Assembly: GCA_020137815.1 (NCBI GenBank)
Contig: CM035358.1
Coordinates: 4,925,488-4,989,487 of the forward strand
DNA length: 64,000 nt
Source of the DNA: Hormiphora californensis
Taxonomy: Eukaryota; Ctenophora; Tentaculata; Cydippida; Pleurobrachiidae
Direction of reading: 5' to 3'
The notes below the pieces were generated by a model. The model saw only the letters and a program-made list of their open reading frames with translations. It was not told the DNA's origin and did no database searches. The translations under genes and the position numbers were made by a program. Shown here one piece after another: positions 49,901 through 61,278 of this stretch (position 1 is its first letter; every line of letters starts with the position of its first letter).

Positions 49901-52900
49901 AGAAGACATTTACCCGCCCTTAGTGTGCTTCAGGTTATATTTAATCCTGATCAGATATCATTCAAAACATTCAGGAGGTGGCTGTATTTTAATTGCAGTG
50001 CGATATGAAAGAGAATAATACATACTTACCATTGAAGGTGGTAGACCCTTAGCTAAGGTCAGATAAGCTTTCTTTAAAACACTCCAACTATCCCTCCCTA
50101 AAGTATGGACTACCCCCGGGAAAGCGTACGCACAATGCGTCAATATATCGTCGTCTGCTCGAGGGTTCGTTTCATCAAAGTTGCAGGCCATATTCTTGTA
50201 GCAGTCGATTAGGGCACCGGGTACTATTGACTGGGGGAAGAGAGATTTAAAACCGGGAAAGAAGTTGGGAATCAAAGCTGGGTTTGGTGAGGAGAGGGGC
50301 TCCGGAAGTGCGGTGAAGTTCAAGTGATCTAAGGATATCTCCCGCTTGAGAGGTGAGCCGCGCGGACAATGCTTACACCATGCACTTCTAATATTTTGCG
50401 CGCACCGCGCAGCCCAAACATATTCCCCAGTCCATCCTCTCCCCTTTTCCCTGAGTTTCTTGGGGAGACAGGTTGTCACACTTTGCGACCACGAGTGTGT
50501 GTTCAGTGTGTGTAGATTGTGAAGTGTTTGTACCGCACCCGAAATTGCATACAGCATTGGTACACAGTGCGAAAATTAAGTTTAGGTACGTGTGATGGCA
50601 ATTTAGATTGAGTCACGCACATAATAAAATCGATAGGTGAGAACATCACCTGCATATCAACTTTCTATGCAGCCTTTATGGCTTCTAGTATTAGCACGTT
50701 GCAGGGGCTACACGTCTTTCCGTCTCACAAGCAAGCACAAAATACGAAGGCGCGGAGGTCACATTTCTGGTATATTAATTCCCGAATAGCACTTTGCACA
50801 TCCCGACGGTAGCTCAGTTGGTAGAGCGGAGGACTGTAGAAGCGAAAAGCCGTTGTAATCCTTAGGTCACCAGTTCAAATCTGGTTCGTCGGATTTTTTA
50901 TGTTTTTTGACATAATGTTTAGTGTGACTGTGACCCAGTAACCCAAAAATTAGCCAAAATTTTAAAATATATTTTGTTCTAAAATTGAACCCATTTAAAC
51001 AATTATCAGATTATTACCGTGACTGGAACGGGGGCTTCTACTTCCATGTCAGACGTATCCTGCGGGAAGGGAGAAATTTGTGAGAGATAGAAAGATAGAA
51101 AAAGGAGAGAGATAGAGAAAGAGAGATAGAAATCAAAGAGAGAGAGAGCAAGGGAGGAAGAAAGAATAAGAGACAAAGAAATAAAAGGAATGTGTTAATT
51201 GGTAACCAGTGCCACTTATTATAATATATCCGCTGGAGCTATTCCAACTTACACTTGCTAGTTCCAAGTCATCATCCCGTGGTGAAAAAGAGTACGTCTC
51301 AGCTGCGGAGGTGACTCCAAATACAGGTTTTGTGATGTCAATACTGCCCACCATTACACTACCATCACTGTTGTCCTCTTTGTCCTCTGAGAGATTGATT
51401 ATCTTGGGACATAGTGGATCTTTGTTGAATTCACTGGGAGGGGCGTTAGTTTAGTTAGCTGTTAGGGGGATGGGAATTTGGTTAGTTAGGGGGAGGGGAG
51501 TTAGTTAGTTAGGGGGAGGGGAGTTAGTTAGTTAGGGGAGGGGAGTTAGTTAGTTAGGGGAGGGGAGTTAGTTAGTTAGGGGAGGGGAGTTAGTTAGTTA
51601 GGGGAGGGGAGAGAAGTCAGTTAAGGGGAGGTGAGAGAAGTTTTGCTGAACTCACTGGTAGAGAAGTTAGTTACGGAGTGGAAACACGTATGGTATACAT
51701 TTACGAGTGACAAGATCCAAAGAAAAAAGGTCTACATTTTTAGGCCATTTTGCATTTCTTCCCCCATTTCTTGCAGTCTACACAAAACTACACACTCACC
51801 AGGCGATACCCCATTGATCAGAACTCTTCTCAGCTAGTTTTCCATCAAACACATCCTCCCCACCCTGGTTCTCTTTGTCATCACTCTCTATCATAGCGGT
51901 GAAGAAGTCTCTCATCTGCATACCTCCCTCCTCAATCTGGGGGTTTGGGCTGTTTAAATGCTCTAACCGGGGCACTGTAAAACAGCAAGGCAAGATTTGA
52001 GGAGATACATCGCATTTTAGGCACAAGGACCAATGGGGGAGGGCAGGGTGATTGATCATGATGTTTCATTACTCAATACCTGCATAGATTCAACATCATC
52101 ATCGTCATCATCTTCCAACCCAGCCCTAAAGTTAATCACCGGGGTCTGTTCATTTTCATTTAGACTCCCCTCTAAACTAATCTTCTTATTGTCATTGAGG
52201 TCCCCGCCCACTGCTCCAGTTAGTTCCTCTTTTGTCTCTGATTCCTGTGATTCCTGGAGAGGGGGGGGGGGGGCGTGATTTGTGGACACTGGAGAGGGAA
52301 GGGGGCGTGATTTGTGGAGCTCACACTGCATTTCATTTCATAAAACTGTGAAAGAAAGTAATTGCGTTGTTCTACGATTCAAATAGTAGACTACTGAATA
52401 CATGAATTTGAATATTATTTGAGATAAAACATTTCTCAAGTCTCACCAGTGATGCAGGAGGTATTTGATGTTCCTCAACATCATTTTCTGTCACCATTTC
52501 ATTCTCTCCCTCCAAACTATCCGTCTCTACCTTGTCATCATTATCATCCGTTATTACATTTTTTGTTGTCGTCGTTTCTGTTGACTTCTCTTCCTCCAAA
52601 AGCTGAAAGGAACAAATATGAAATCAATGCATCGTATGCATGGACTATGGTATAAGAGTTTCACTCGATTCCAATTTCATTCAGTCAATTAAACAAGAGT
52701 ACCAGGACCCAAATCAAGACACCATCATTAACACACCTCTTGTTCAAGTTCGTCCGTACTAAAGTTATCAACAGGGGACTTCCAGAACAAGAAATCATCA
52801 TACTCTGGGTTCGTAGGAGATCTCTCTCGGGGCCTGGGTAATTGGAAATTCTCAAACTAAAATTACGGGAAAATTACTAAAAAACGGCTTCAATTTTGAT

Positions 52901-55900
52901 AGCACTGTCAAAAACTAGTGCAAGTTTTGACTGATTAAAAACAATGACGGTAAAGATAATAAAAGGAATAAATAATAATTAACGAGTGTACCACTAAAAT
53001 TACTCAAAAAGATTTTGATAAAACTGTAATTGTGCCAAGTTTGACTCACTCTGATTTTGTTTTCTGTTCATCACCCTGTGATTCATTATTATCATTATCT
53101 CCACTATGGAACGTTGTAATGAACGGTCCAAGTTGTTGGTAGGCAGCCATTTTAACATATCTCGAGGTGTCATCCAGTAGCCGGAGGAACAGGGGAGTGA
53201 GGATTTGGACTCGAGCTTTTTGGGATACCCCTTCGGAGATGATGGTGAATCCTTCCGCACACGCCTGAAAGATGGGAGAGAGATAAAAAAGGAATGATGT
53301 ACGAGGTGACCTCTGATGACAGCAAACGCGTAGTTGGGAGAGATTAAAATAGGGTTTTTACCCTCTTTTAACTTAAAAGGGTGTGTCGTCTCGATTAAAT
53401 ATCTCTGACAAGCTTGACTAGACGTCTGAATTCTGGGGAAAAGATGGGCAAGAAAGAAGTGAAACTAAAAATACCCTCTCTCACCTCAAAAATAGTTTGA
53501 TTTGTCATTTAAATATCGACGTGGGAGTCAAGGGCATTACGTAACTCAACAAGGTGTATAAGAACCATGAGAAATCTTTCAGGGGTTAAAATTTTAGTTC
53601 AGAGAGAATGACATGTTTCTAATTTTGGAACACTCTGATTTACTGTTTCAGTGCTGCACAGTGAGTAGTTACACTCAGCATCTTCTTCATGTCACACCTA
53701 CACTTCAGCATTCTCATTCCATTTTGCAGTCATTCTCATTCCATCCCATTCCATCTTGCAGTCATTCTTCCACTATCTCTCTATCTCTCTTTGTCTATCT
53801 TTCTCTCTCTCTCTGTCTATCTTTCTCTCTCTCTCCCTCCACGTGCCAATGGCAGTGAAGCCGACGGCAAAAATCACAGGGAAAACAACAAGTATCATAT
53901 ATCCAAATTGGATGTTGTGTCATAAACATATGAGTGAGTTTTTAACCACTGCATTATATATCGGTCAAAACATGTATTATTACGGAATCGACCATTCCGG
54001 ATTGATAGAATACGGGGTTTGGTAATACCTTTCTGACTCCCCAAATTGTGTCACCACACAGAAGCTGCAGGGCAGGTAGGAGCTTTTGTTCGACAGTTAA
54101 CCGGTCACATACTTGGCAGAACTTTGCAAAAGATGTTGCACAGCACTGAAAGGGGGTGGTTAGAGGCGGTTATAGTTAGAGGAATAGAGATTTTAAAGAA
54201 ATTCAGTCGAATTTTGTGTTGGGGTGGTTAGAGGGAGAGAAGTATGAGACAGAAAGGTGTCGAGACATAAAACACGGGAATAAAAAGCTTACTTTTCGGA
54301 CGTGTAACAGCTGATCGGAACACAGATCTAAGAATCGATCGAGGAATTTTGCAGTGATTGTCTCTCCTCCTATTTGAGTAGCCAGCGCGGAAATGAGCGT
54401 CACTGCTTCGTGTGAGAAGTCATTTATCTCTGAACTCTGAAATTAGAGGTAAGAATTAATAATTTAGTTGTGTGTTACCAGGAACCGACCGAAACAAGTA
54501 AACAACCAATCAGAACTCGTTATTTAGGTCACGTGACTGGTTATCAGCCAATCAGGGACCAGTATTTCCTGATTCGGTCGGTTCCTGTGTGTTACAGAAC
54601 AGATTCTATCCTCCCCGCACTGACTAACATAATATTTTGTTGTTAATTCTTTGTTAATTTTTTGTTCGTGTTTTGTCTTCAATTTGTTTGTTTGTACCAA
54701 GACGGAAATTCTAGAAACATTTGAATGCGTGAGAGAATGTTAGTATTGCTGTGTGGTATCACCAGACCCTGGGAAAATTACTGGATATATCACATTGTAC
54801 ACCATGAGAAATTACACTAAGTATGTGTTGATATGTATGTGTCTCCAGTATCCTACTACTCTTCTCACTTAATTTCATGTTGTACTTTCTACTCAAAGTC
54901 ACGAACACTCTCTGTCAGTAACAATATCATCACACAGGGTTTGTGTTAGATATATATTGTTGGATGTAGGATATGAATCCTGATCGACTCAATTAATTAA
55001 TAGATTGATTCGATTTTAAAACTTTGATTTCACCATATATACTTACGTTTGATGTCGGTTGAAGCATTTCCTGTATCCGATCCACAAAGATATGATCAAG
55101 GTCTCGTTTTGCATAAAATCCGTGTGTCGTAAGGAGAATCAGTGAGGACTGGGCTGCTTTTCTAACCTACAGAGGGAGCAAGATAAGGGGTTAGGGGAAT
55201 GAGAAGGGTGAAGTTTTAAAGGGAACATATGGTTGTAACATCCATTAGACCGGGGGTTTTGGGGGGAAATGAAGGGATTCTGGAGAGGACCGAGCAGGTT
55301 ACTTGACGTGGTATAGCACACATGTATGCTTGCTAGATTCTACATAATGTACACTTTTCTTCCTAGTAAACAACTCAAGCTCCAAATTCATTGACTATTC
55401 AGTATGCGGTGTTGACCTATCTTTCTGCTTCTGTCAAATATTTCAATTCCATTATATAATCTGCCTAAATTAGCTGCTGCATTTTTGCTAAATTATCCCG
55501 GAGTGGGGGATTGAATGGGAATAGTCCAGGAAAGCAGGGGCAATTTTGGGAACTAATTTTCAAGTTTACATAGTTTACAAGGAATGGCAAGTGTACCTGG
55601 TGGTTTGATCCTTGAGGGAGCTACAGAGGGCACAGGAAATGAAGGAGAAGAATGTCTCTCTGCAGATACCGGGTGTCACACATCTCAATCCCATGTACTG
55701 GAGCTGATCTAGCAGACTGACCCTCACGTTCAAATCTGGAATGGGTTTCAATTAACCACATGGCATTTAGATAAAACTAGAATGAATCTCAATCAAGTGG
55801 GGAATGTCTTGGACACAGTTACATGTGTAACCATGGTAACTGTGTTACAAACTCTCCCCCCTGTTTGGTAACATAAACTAAACAGCACGGATAATAAGTA

Positions 55901-56325
55901 CATACCGGTATCCCCGGCTAATTCAACAGCAATCTGTTTGATCCTCTCCAAATCTTCCTTTGCATGAGAAATACTAAGCGCCTCATCAAGATCTAAGCAG
56001 GCCTGTTGTCTGAGGGGAGAATAATGGTTACAGCAACCGCCAGATTAGAACTGTACATTTATTATTTTAGTATCACTGTTCCATTGGTTATCTTGTTAAT
56101 AGTTTAGGACTAGTTTATATGTGGTGCGCTCCCAAAAGAGAGATGGCTAACCAGGGGGGGGGGGGGGAGGTTGCTATGGTAGCCATGTACTAACCTGTAA
56201 CTTGGCATTTCAAGTTGTGCAAATTTCTCCAACCTCTCCAGAACCCCCATCTCTGTTTCTGGGGGACCCTCGAGTGACTGTTGCTGCTCAAAGAGCTCCA
56301 GTGTTCGGTTTGGTAGGTACATCAT
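46936..56325 (-). CDS. PPP4R1: Protein phosphatase 4 regulatory subunit 1
   Basis: Twenty exons join in phase to about 904 residues: 56325-56195, 56009-55906, 55735-55597, 55161-55047, 54436-54293, 54145-54029, 53264-53050, 52833-52737, 52602-52447, 52253-52080, 51936-51800, 51433-51253, 51059-51018, 50230-50030, 49870-49709, 49546-49446, 49020-48900, 48576-48467, 47382-47237 and 47057-46936. HEAT repeats fill both ends: VTLISALATQIGGETITAKF, LLCGDTIWGVRK, YVKMAAYQQLGPFITTF; then IHEIAHVIGPQQTQEDLI, SVKIGLLKNLSNFLK, NWRYRQTF, DDRTPNVRLWVAQCLLL. The middle (exons 8-13) is acidic and disordered. The subunit scaffolds the PP4 catalytic subunit. The exon 11 acceptor (51936) was chosen to keep frame; 51975 would shift it. 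Exon 14 may extend upstream, as its frame stays open to 50557. Introns host tRNA-Tyr and three TIR elements. Confidence 0.9.
47496..48402. mobile_element. 907-bp palindromic element with TA duplication
   Basis: Ends GTAGGGACGATAGTGTCAG and inverse, bordered by TA on both sides. The arms are inverted copies over about 450 bp each, meeting near 47950 at ATTTTTCGATTTTTGACG. No coding capacity. TA borders suggest Tc1/mariner-type insertion. It lies between PPP4R1 exons 18 and 19. Confidence 0.85.
48600..48708. mobile_element. 109-bp hAT-like MITE, copy 1
   Basis: Starts CAGGAACCGACCGAA, ends TTCGGTCGGTTCGTG. Perfect 8-bp duplication ATAATTAG (48592-48599, 48709-48716). In the PPP4R1 intron between exons 17 and 18. 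Confidence 0.88.
49116..49140. repeat. Poly-G tract (25 nt)
   Basis: Longest of many long G or C tracts in the window; others are at 34386-34405 (20 G), 49630-49649 (20 G), about 8549, 27431, 29420, 32249 and 52261. Confidence 0.95.
50803..50893 (+). tRNA. tRNA-Tyr (anticodon GTA) with an 18-nt intron
   Basis: Acceptor CCGACGG pairs with the 3' strand before discriminator A. D-arm TAGCTCAGTTGGTAGAGCGG contains the A box; the T-arm GGTCACCAGTTCAAATCTGG carries the B box. The anticodon GTA is at 50836-50838; the intron at 50840-50857 (AAGCGAAAAGCCGTTGTA) sits at the canonical place one base after the anticodon. The mature length is 73 nt before CCA. A T-run downstream (50894-50899) would terminate RNA polymerase III. 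It lies inside a PPP4R1 intron on the opposite strand. Confidence 0.96.
51478..51612. repeat. About 22-bp minisatellite, TTAGTTAGGGGAGGGG
   Basis: Six copies with small variants in a PPP4R1 intron, immediately upstream (minus-strand sense: downstream) of exon 12. G-runs on the plus strand. Confidence 0.85.
54479..54587. mobile_element. 109-bp hAT-like MITE, copy 2
   Basis: Same ends and length as 48600-48708. Here both ends are intact (CAGGAACCGACCGAA, TTCGGTCGGTTCCTG). Perfect 8-bp duplication TGTGTTAC at 54471-54478 and 54588-54595. Also in a PPP4R1 intron (exons 4-5). Confidence 0.9.
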
Positions 56326-57052
56326 GGCTGGGTTTACACAGGGTGTGCCCTCCTACCTAGATGTATGGTTTATCATGGGTTTAGAATTCACTGGGTTCAG
56401 GGGGGGGAAGGGAATGCACGGGGTGTGCCCTCTTACCTAGATATATATAGTTTATCATGGGGTTAGAAAGTAGAGTATGGACATTGTATTGGATAGAGTT
56501 CAGGGGGAATGGCGGTGGTTCTTAGGGGATATGAAATGGAAAGCTAAACTGTTTAACCGAATATATCATATTTGTCAAATGTGGCATATGAAATCAAATC
56601 GGATGTTGGGAATTATTGTCGAGCCAAATTTGTATGACATGAGGGTTCTGCAGAACAAATAGAGAAAAGTAGGGGGCGAATGAACATTTATCTCTGGCAG
56701 TGGGCGAGAGAGAGAAATGCGGGAGAGAAGGGGAAATGGAGGGAGGGGATTCTGTGTAAGAAGCAATTGGTGACACACACACGCTCTCTCGAGAACATCT
56801 AAAAATAAAGTAGGGGAAGAGATAAGAGAGGAAGGAGGGGCGGGTGGAACCTTTGAAATTAATGACACATAACATTTCAGAGAAAATTGTTTAAGTAAAA
56901 ACAAATAGAAACACACTCAAAACACTCAAAATGAGAGAAAGTGAGTGAGAAATCTAAAACGAAATCATTTATCTATATTTCAGGCATTTTGCAACCATAT
57001 TTATCTTCGTGTGCTTTCCGCACCTCTTCATCATAATTATACATCAACATGT
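56326..57052. other. Spacer between PPP4R1 start and FNTB stop
   Basis: Contains the PPP4R1 5'UTR/promoter on the minus strand and the FNTB 3'UTR. Two near-copies of a sequence with GGGTGTGCCCTCYTACCTAG occur at about 56341 and 56420. No further gene seen. Confidence 0.45.
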
Positions 57053-58299
57053 TTAGCAATTCTCTATTTTCTCCTTCTCCTCAACCACCTCGCCTGATCC
57101 TACTTCCTCAACAACTTTTCCAGTCACCAGATACTTTGCCATCCGATCCGCTTTGGACAACACAATATTGAACACAGGATGAGTTGGTTCCACCATGTTA
57201 TTAGGATCACCCTCGTACCACCTGATCCGAGAAAGAGTGCTGGGAAATGGACAGCCCACTAAGACAGTAACACGTGTGGTAAGTAATCCCGGGATTTCCC
57301 CGGTTTATCAACCAGTCCTCCGCTAGGATACTGACAACAAAACAGGATGTAATCCTGGAGGGAGACCTGCGAGAATAGCCACGATTTGGAGGACATTCCA
57401 CTGTGATCCGTGGAGAGAATGTGGTGGAGAAGTGGGAATAGTCCGCCCTGCCAGAAAGAATAACATCCATCCACTAATTTGTTTGTTCGACCCTGAAAGC
57501 CTCCCTCGAATACCATCTGCCTGTGAACGGCCCAATCTAACAACCTGTCCTTGTCAATGAGGTGTGTCTTATTGAGGAGGATCAGGGTGGCTAAAGCACA
57601 AAACGTATATCCACCGTGAGCTTCCGTCCCTGGCCGAGAGCCAAAACCTCCCTCGTAGGTTTGGCAGGAGGCGACCCAGCGGCCCGTATTTTCGAACATT
57701 TCATCAGTTTTAATGCCAGTCAAAGTTGAAACAACTGCCGCACAATAGGCACCCCTCACATCCAGCTCTCCGTCATAGTGCATGGTAAACGAACCGTCCG
57801 GTTTGTGCATCGTGCTGAGGAATGATGCTAAGGCTGGTCGGTCTATGACATCGTATACTTCTGTCAGATCGAGTGATGCGATGGCAGAGACAGCTGCATA
57901 TGTGGTGGCGAGGTGGGGAAGGTGACCGACATTCCCACAAAACCCGCCTGTGCTGCATTGAACCGTGGAAAAGAAGTCTCTGATTTTGAGTTGTTGGCTA
58001 TCTGGAATTCGTTCGCCGAGGAGGTTTAGCGAGTGAACAATCCAGTAACAAAGCCACGGACGACTCGCATCTAAACATTCGAAATTCTCTGACAGTTGAC
58101 ATAGGCCTCGTTTTAAGTAGCTTATGTGACGAACTTTGTGTAGGGGGAATGTGTCTTTAAGCCGTGGTCGAATGAGACATGCTTGGTAAATGTTTTCAAC
58201 AGAATCTTCAACATTTTTCTGTTCCACTGAGGTTTTAGTTTCAATGCTGTCAGTCGAGAGGCGTAGATAGGAAAACTCTTTTCCCACAGCTAGAGCCAT
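57053..58299 (-). CDS. FNTB: Protein farnesyltransferase beta subunit, intronless with two frame breaks
   Basis: One exon covers the protein from MALAVGKEFSYLRL to EEKEKIENC. The alpha-alpha barrel motifs are clear: GGFCGNVGHLPHLATTYAAV, GAYCAAVV, YEGGFGSRPGTEAHGGYTFC, GGFQGRTNKLVDGCYSFWQG, HTCYCLSGLS. The zinc ligands of the family (Asp and Cys in VDGCYSFW, His in YHTCYC) are present. With FNTA it attaches farnesyl to CaaX proteins. The frame breaks twice near the C-terminus: at about 57282 (after SRDY, before YHTCYCLSGLS) and about 57209 (after DQVVRG, before DPNNMVEPTHPVFN), each as one extra base. Conservation continues across both. Unlike its neighbours the gene has no introns, so a retrocopy is possible; otherwise the breaks are assembly errors. 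Its start lies 80 bp from a MITE. Confidence 0.85.
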
Positions 58300-58381
58300 G
58301 ACCTGAGGAATTTATTTTGAGAAGGTTGTAAGTTAACACGTAATTTGCCACACTCCTCAACGAAGAGTATTAAAAACAATA

Positions 58382-58827
58382 GGGATCCCTAAAAAAGTTC
58401 AGTATTTACACAGAGTTTACACAGTCTTTACACAGTCGTTACACCCAGAGCGCCCGCGCCGCTCTGGGTGTAAAGACTGCGTCTTTCGCACTCGATTTGC
58501 AGCGTTTTCGGAAACTTTTTTCGCCGCAGCGCTCAATTTACTCAATTGTGCAGCACACAATCCAATATTTTCTTAGAAAAAGCCGCAAAACGCAGCACGC
58601 GCCGCTCTGGGTGTAATGACTGTGTAAAGACTGTGTAAACTCTGTGTAAATATACTCCATTTTTTTTCAACTGTTCACCCCCCAAAGTCGTGCGCGGAAT
58701 TGTTTTGCGCGTTTATCACATGTTAACGTATAGCGCGCGCCACCCAAATTCTAATTTTTATTAAATTTCAGTTTTTGGGTGAACAGTTGAATAAAAATGG
58801 ACTTTACTGAACTTTTTTAGGGATCCC
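58382..58827. mobile_element. 446-bp TIR element with TA duplication
   Basis: Ends GGGATCCCTAAAAAAGTTC and inverse, with TA on each side. Inner arms hold TTTACACAG repeats around two copies of GCCGCTCTGGGTGTAA and TTCAACTGTTCACCC with its inverse. It lies just upstream of FNTB, in its putative promoter. Confidence 0.82.
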
Positions 58828-59755
58828 TATACGCACGATTAGCATTTAGCTCCATTTTTCAAGAAACGGAGTGTCAGAAAAAATAAATTCCAAAAACGAA
58901 CACAAAATTTTGAGTTTTAAATTCAAAGTTGCAATTGGAGCTTTTCAGCAGCGCGGACCAGTAAATTTCGCGCGTTACTAATAATCCGTGTTTTCGGCGG
59001 CGTGCGCGGCTGTGGTGAATGATCTGGTTTTTTGCGAAGGCCGGGGTACCGGTTCAAATAGAAAATATGTCAGTACAATATTATTTACATGAATAGATAT
59101 AAAAATAAAATTTACTCTTACGTGAATGATCTGGTACACATTTTCAAAGCTTTTCCAAGATGGCCGTTTTTGTCACTTTCAGTTTTCTGTTTTTCTGATC
59201 TCTTTCTAACTTTCCTTCTCAAGCTTCACTTTAGGAATTAGGTTTCAAAGTCTTGCTGTTTTTGCCATTTTTTATCTTGCCATCTTTTTGTTTTCCTTCA
59301 GTCTTCACACTTCTTCAGTCTTCACCCAATTGTCGGTGTATCCACTGACCATTATCCAGCGGCCCATTCTGATTTTAGTTTGAAGCATTCCTTTTTAAAA
59401 TTTAGATATAAATATTACAAACTGTCTGACACATTCTACTTATGAATATGAATATGAACTTCACAATTTATATCGAGTCAATATAAGAAAATATATGACT
59501 CTCCCGCTCTTACACTATACGTATAAAATATAGTTAAAAATTAAGTACATTAATATACGCTTCCAGGCCGAGGCTAATAGCACAACAGCAGTTACCTAAA
59601 GCGGGACAAACACACACAGACGAACCAATGAGACTGGTAACAATGAGCTGAGAGCCAAACAGACAGATAGATTTAACCAGATTTAATAAATTACTAAAAT
59701 CGAATAGAAAAAGGCGAATAAGTTAGTTAAAAATACGGTAGTTACAAAACACCAC

Positions 59756-59798
<43 letters not shown>

Positions 59799-59807
59799 AT
59801 ACACACA

Positions 59808-59844
<37 letters not shown>

Positions 59845-60337
59845 CTCACACTCAAACCCACACTCACACTTACACTTATACCCCAACACCCAAAAAATAA
59901 AGACATACACAAAACACAAATAAGTTAAGTTAAATAAGTTAATTAAAAAATGGTCATCACACAAGAGAACACAAAGGTGCACACACAAACGGACACAGCA
60001 TACCTAGACTACTTGGAAACAGTTGTAGTTTGTCATACTTTAAGAGTTGTTCTCACTCACATCACACATGTTATTAAATCGACTACAGCACAGCAATCCT
60101 GTCTGTCCGGCTATTTCCGCATTCTTCGGCCTTTGCACTCGTATGCACTCTGCAGCAAGTGTGTCTTTCAAGTGTGCGTGTGTTTTAAAACACTTGTTAG
60201 CACTTTGAACTTTTTAAACATGCATCCTCACTCTCTGTTGCGTCTCTTGCAGTAGAGGATGAACTTTTCAATGAACTGTTGAATAGTTTTGTCATGTCAT
60301 ATTGTTTTCTCACACTCTCCCACTAATATTTAGTAGT
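58828..60337. other. Divergent intergenic region FNTB / JmjC-like gene
   Basis: No exon recognised. Includes a (CA)n microsatellite (59760-59842) and AT-rich DNA. It should contain the promoter of the plus-strand gene. Confidence 0.5.
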
Positions 60338-61278
60338 ATGAGTGATGAGGAAAAGATAAAGAAAAAGAAAAAGCTTTCGAGATCTGATGTTTTTGCATTT
60401 TTGTTTCCTTTTTTGACCGCAGTATTTTCAGTTCTAATTGGATACTACACAGTCTCCAGAAACCTCAAACAGGTACATAAAATATTTCATGACAAAAATT
60501 AACCTAATTTTCATTATAAATACTTGATCTATGAAGAGATGCTGGCGAAATTAATTTAATCATTTATATCCCCGGTTTAAGTCAGATGAGGCGAACTGGA
60601 CGTATCGTGAGGCATGTCTGAGTGGTCGATACACCAACCTCAAGGATCTTCATCGGTTCGTTACACAACACATCCCCATTGTGCAGGGTGAACTGTCTAG
60701 AGATGCGTTCCTGGAGAACCATCTAATGAAAGAGAGACCTGTTTTAATGAAAGGTTTGTACTTTGTTATCATCATATTATCAGTTTTCAGTGCTAACAAT
60801 TGTCACAACGCTCCAATTTTGCTGTTTTTAAAATTTCTCCCCACATTGGCCACTGACCCCCTCTTGATAAACATCTTGGCCCACTGTGCACTTCTCGAGT
60901 TTCTGAATTTGTTCATCACGTCATAGAGACTGTTCCACCAAAAATTATCGGCTGATAAATGATTATCATGTGGAACTGATAACCAGATTAGCGGTGCGTG
61001 TTTTCAAAGAGACCCCTGGGTGTGTCGATTCCTTGAAAACAAGCTGTCACGAACGTTTTCAATTTCAGGTTCCAAAAAGGTTTTTATACCGTAACCAATA
61101 TTCAACCCTCTATTTTAGGTGCTGCACTCCACTGGAAATCGTATAAACTCTGGTCAGATAACTACCTAAACCAACAGTTTCATGATGTCAAGTTTTATAT
61201 TGATCTCAGGAAGCATCATTCAACTGATTTCGCTGTAAGAAGAAAGATGAAGCTAACTCAGTTCCTTATGCAGTACAG
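60338..61278 (+). CDS. Membrane-anchored JmjC/cupin-like protein, 5' part
   Basis: Exons 60338-60472, 60582-60753 and 61119-61278 join in phase to about 155 residues. The N-terminus is basic (KIKKKKKLSRSD) followed by one membrane segment (VFAFLFPFLTAVFSVLIGYY), a type II signal-anchor layout. The part after it reads FLENHLMKERPVLMKG and LHWKSYKLWSDNYLNQQF, the usual entry to cupin-8/JmjC hydroxylase domains ("xPVLxKG... W"). The catalytic His-x-Asp region would come in later exons. A possible exon begins after an acceptor at 61686 (YHLSTSFDRRG) but soon stops. So the gene is either truncated here, continues far downstream beyond the repeats, or uses an exon I missed. Confidence 0.6.

Noticed and set aside
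57259-57282. Programmed +1 frameshifting as the general explanation of the broken frames
   Set aside because: The shifts in PMS1, MEI4 and FNTB go in different directions and share no slippery motif. Indels are a simpler account, though the FNTB TGA site is kept as a minor note.
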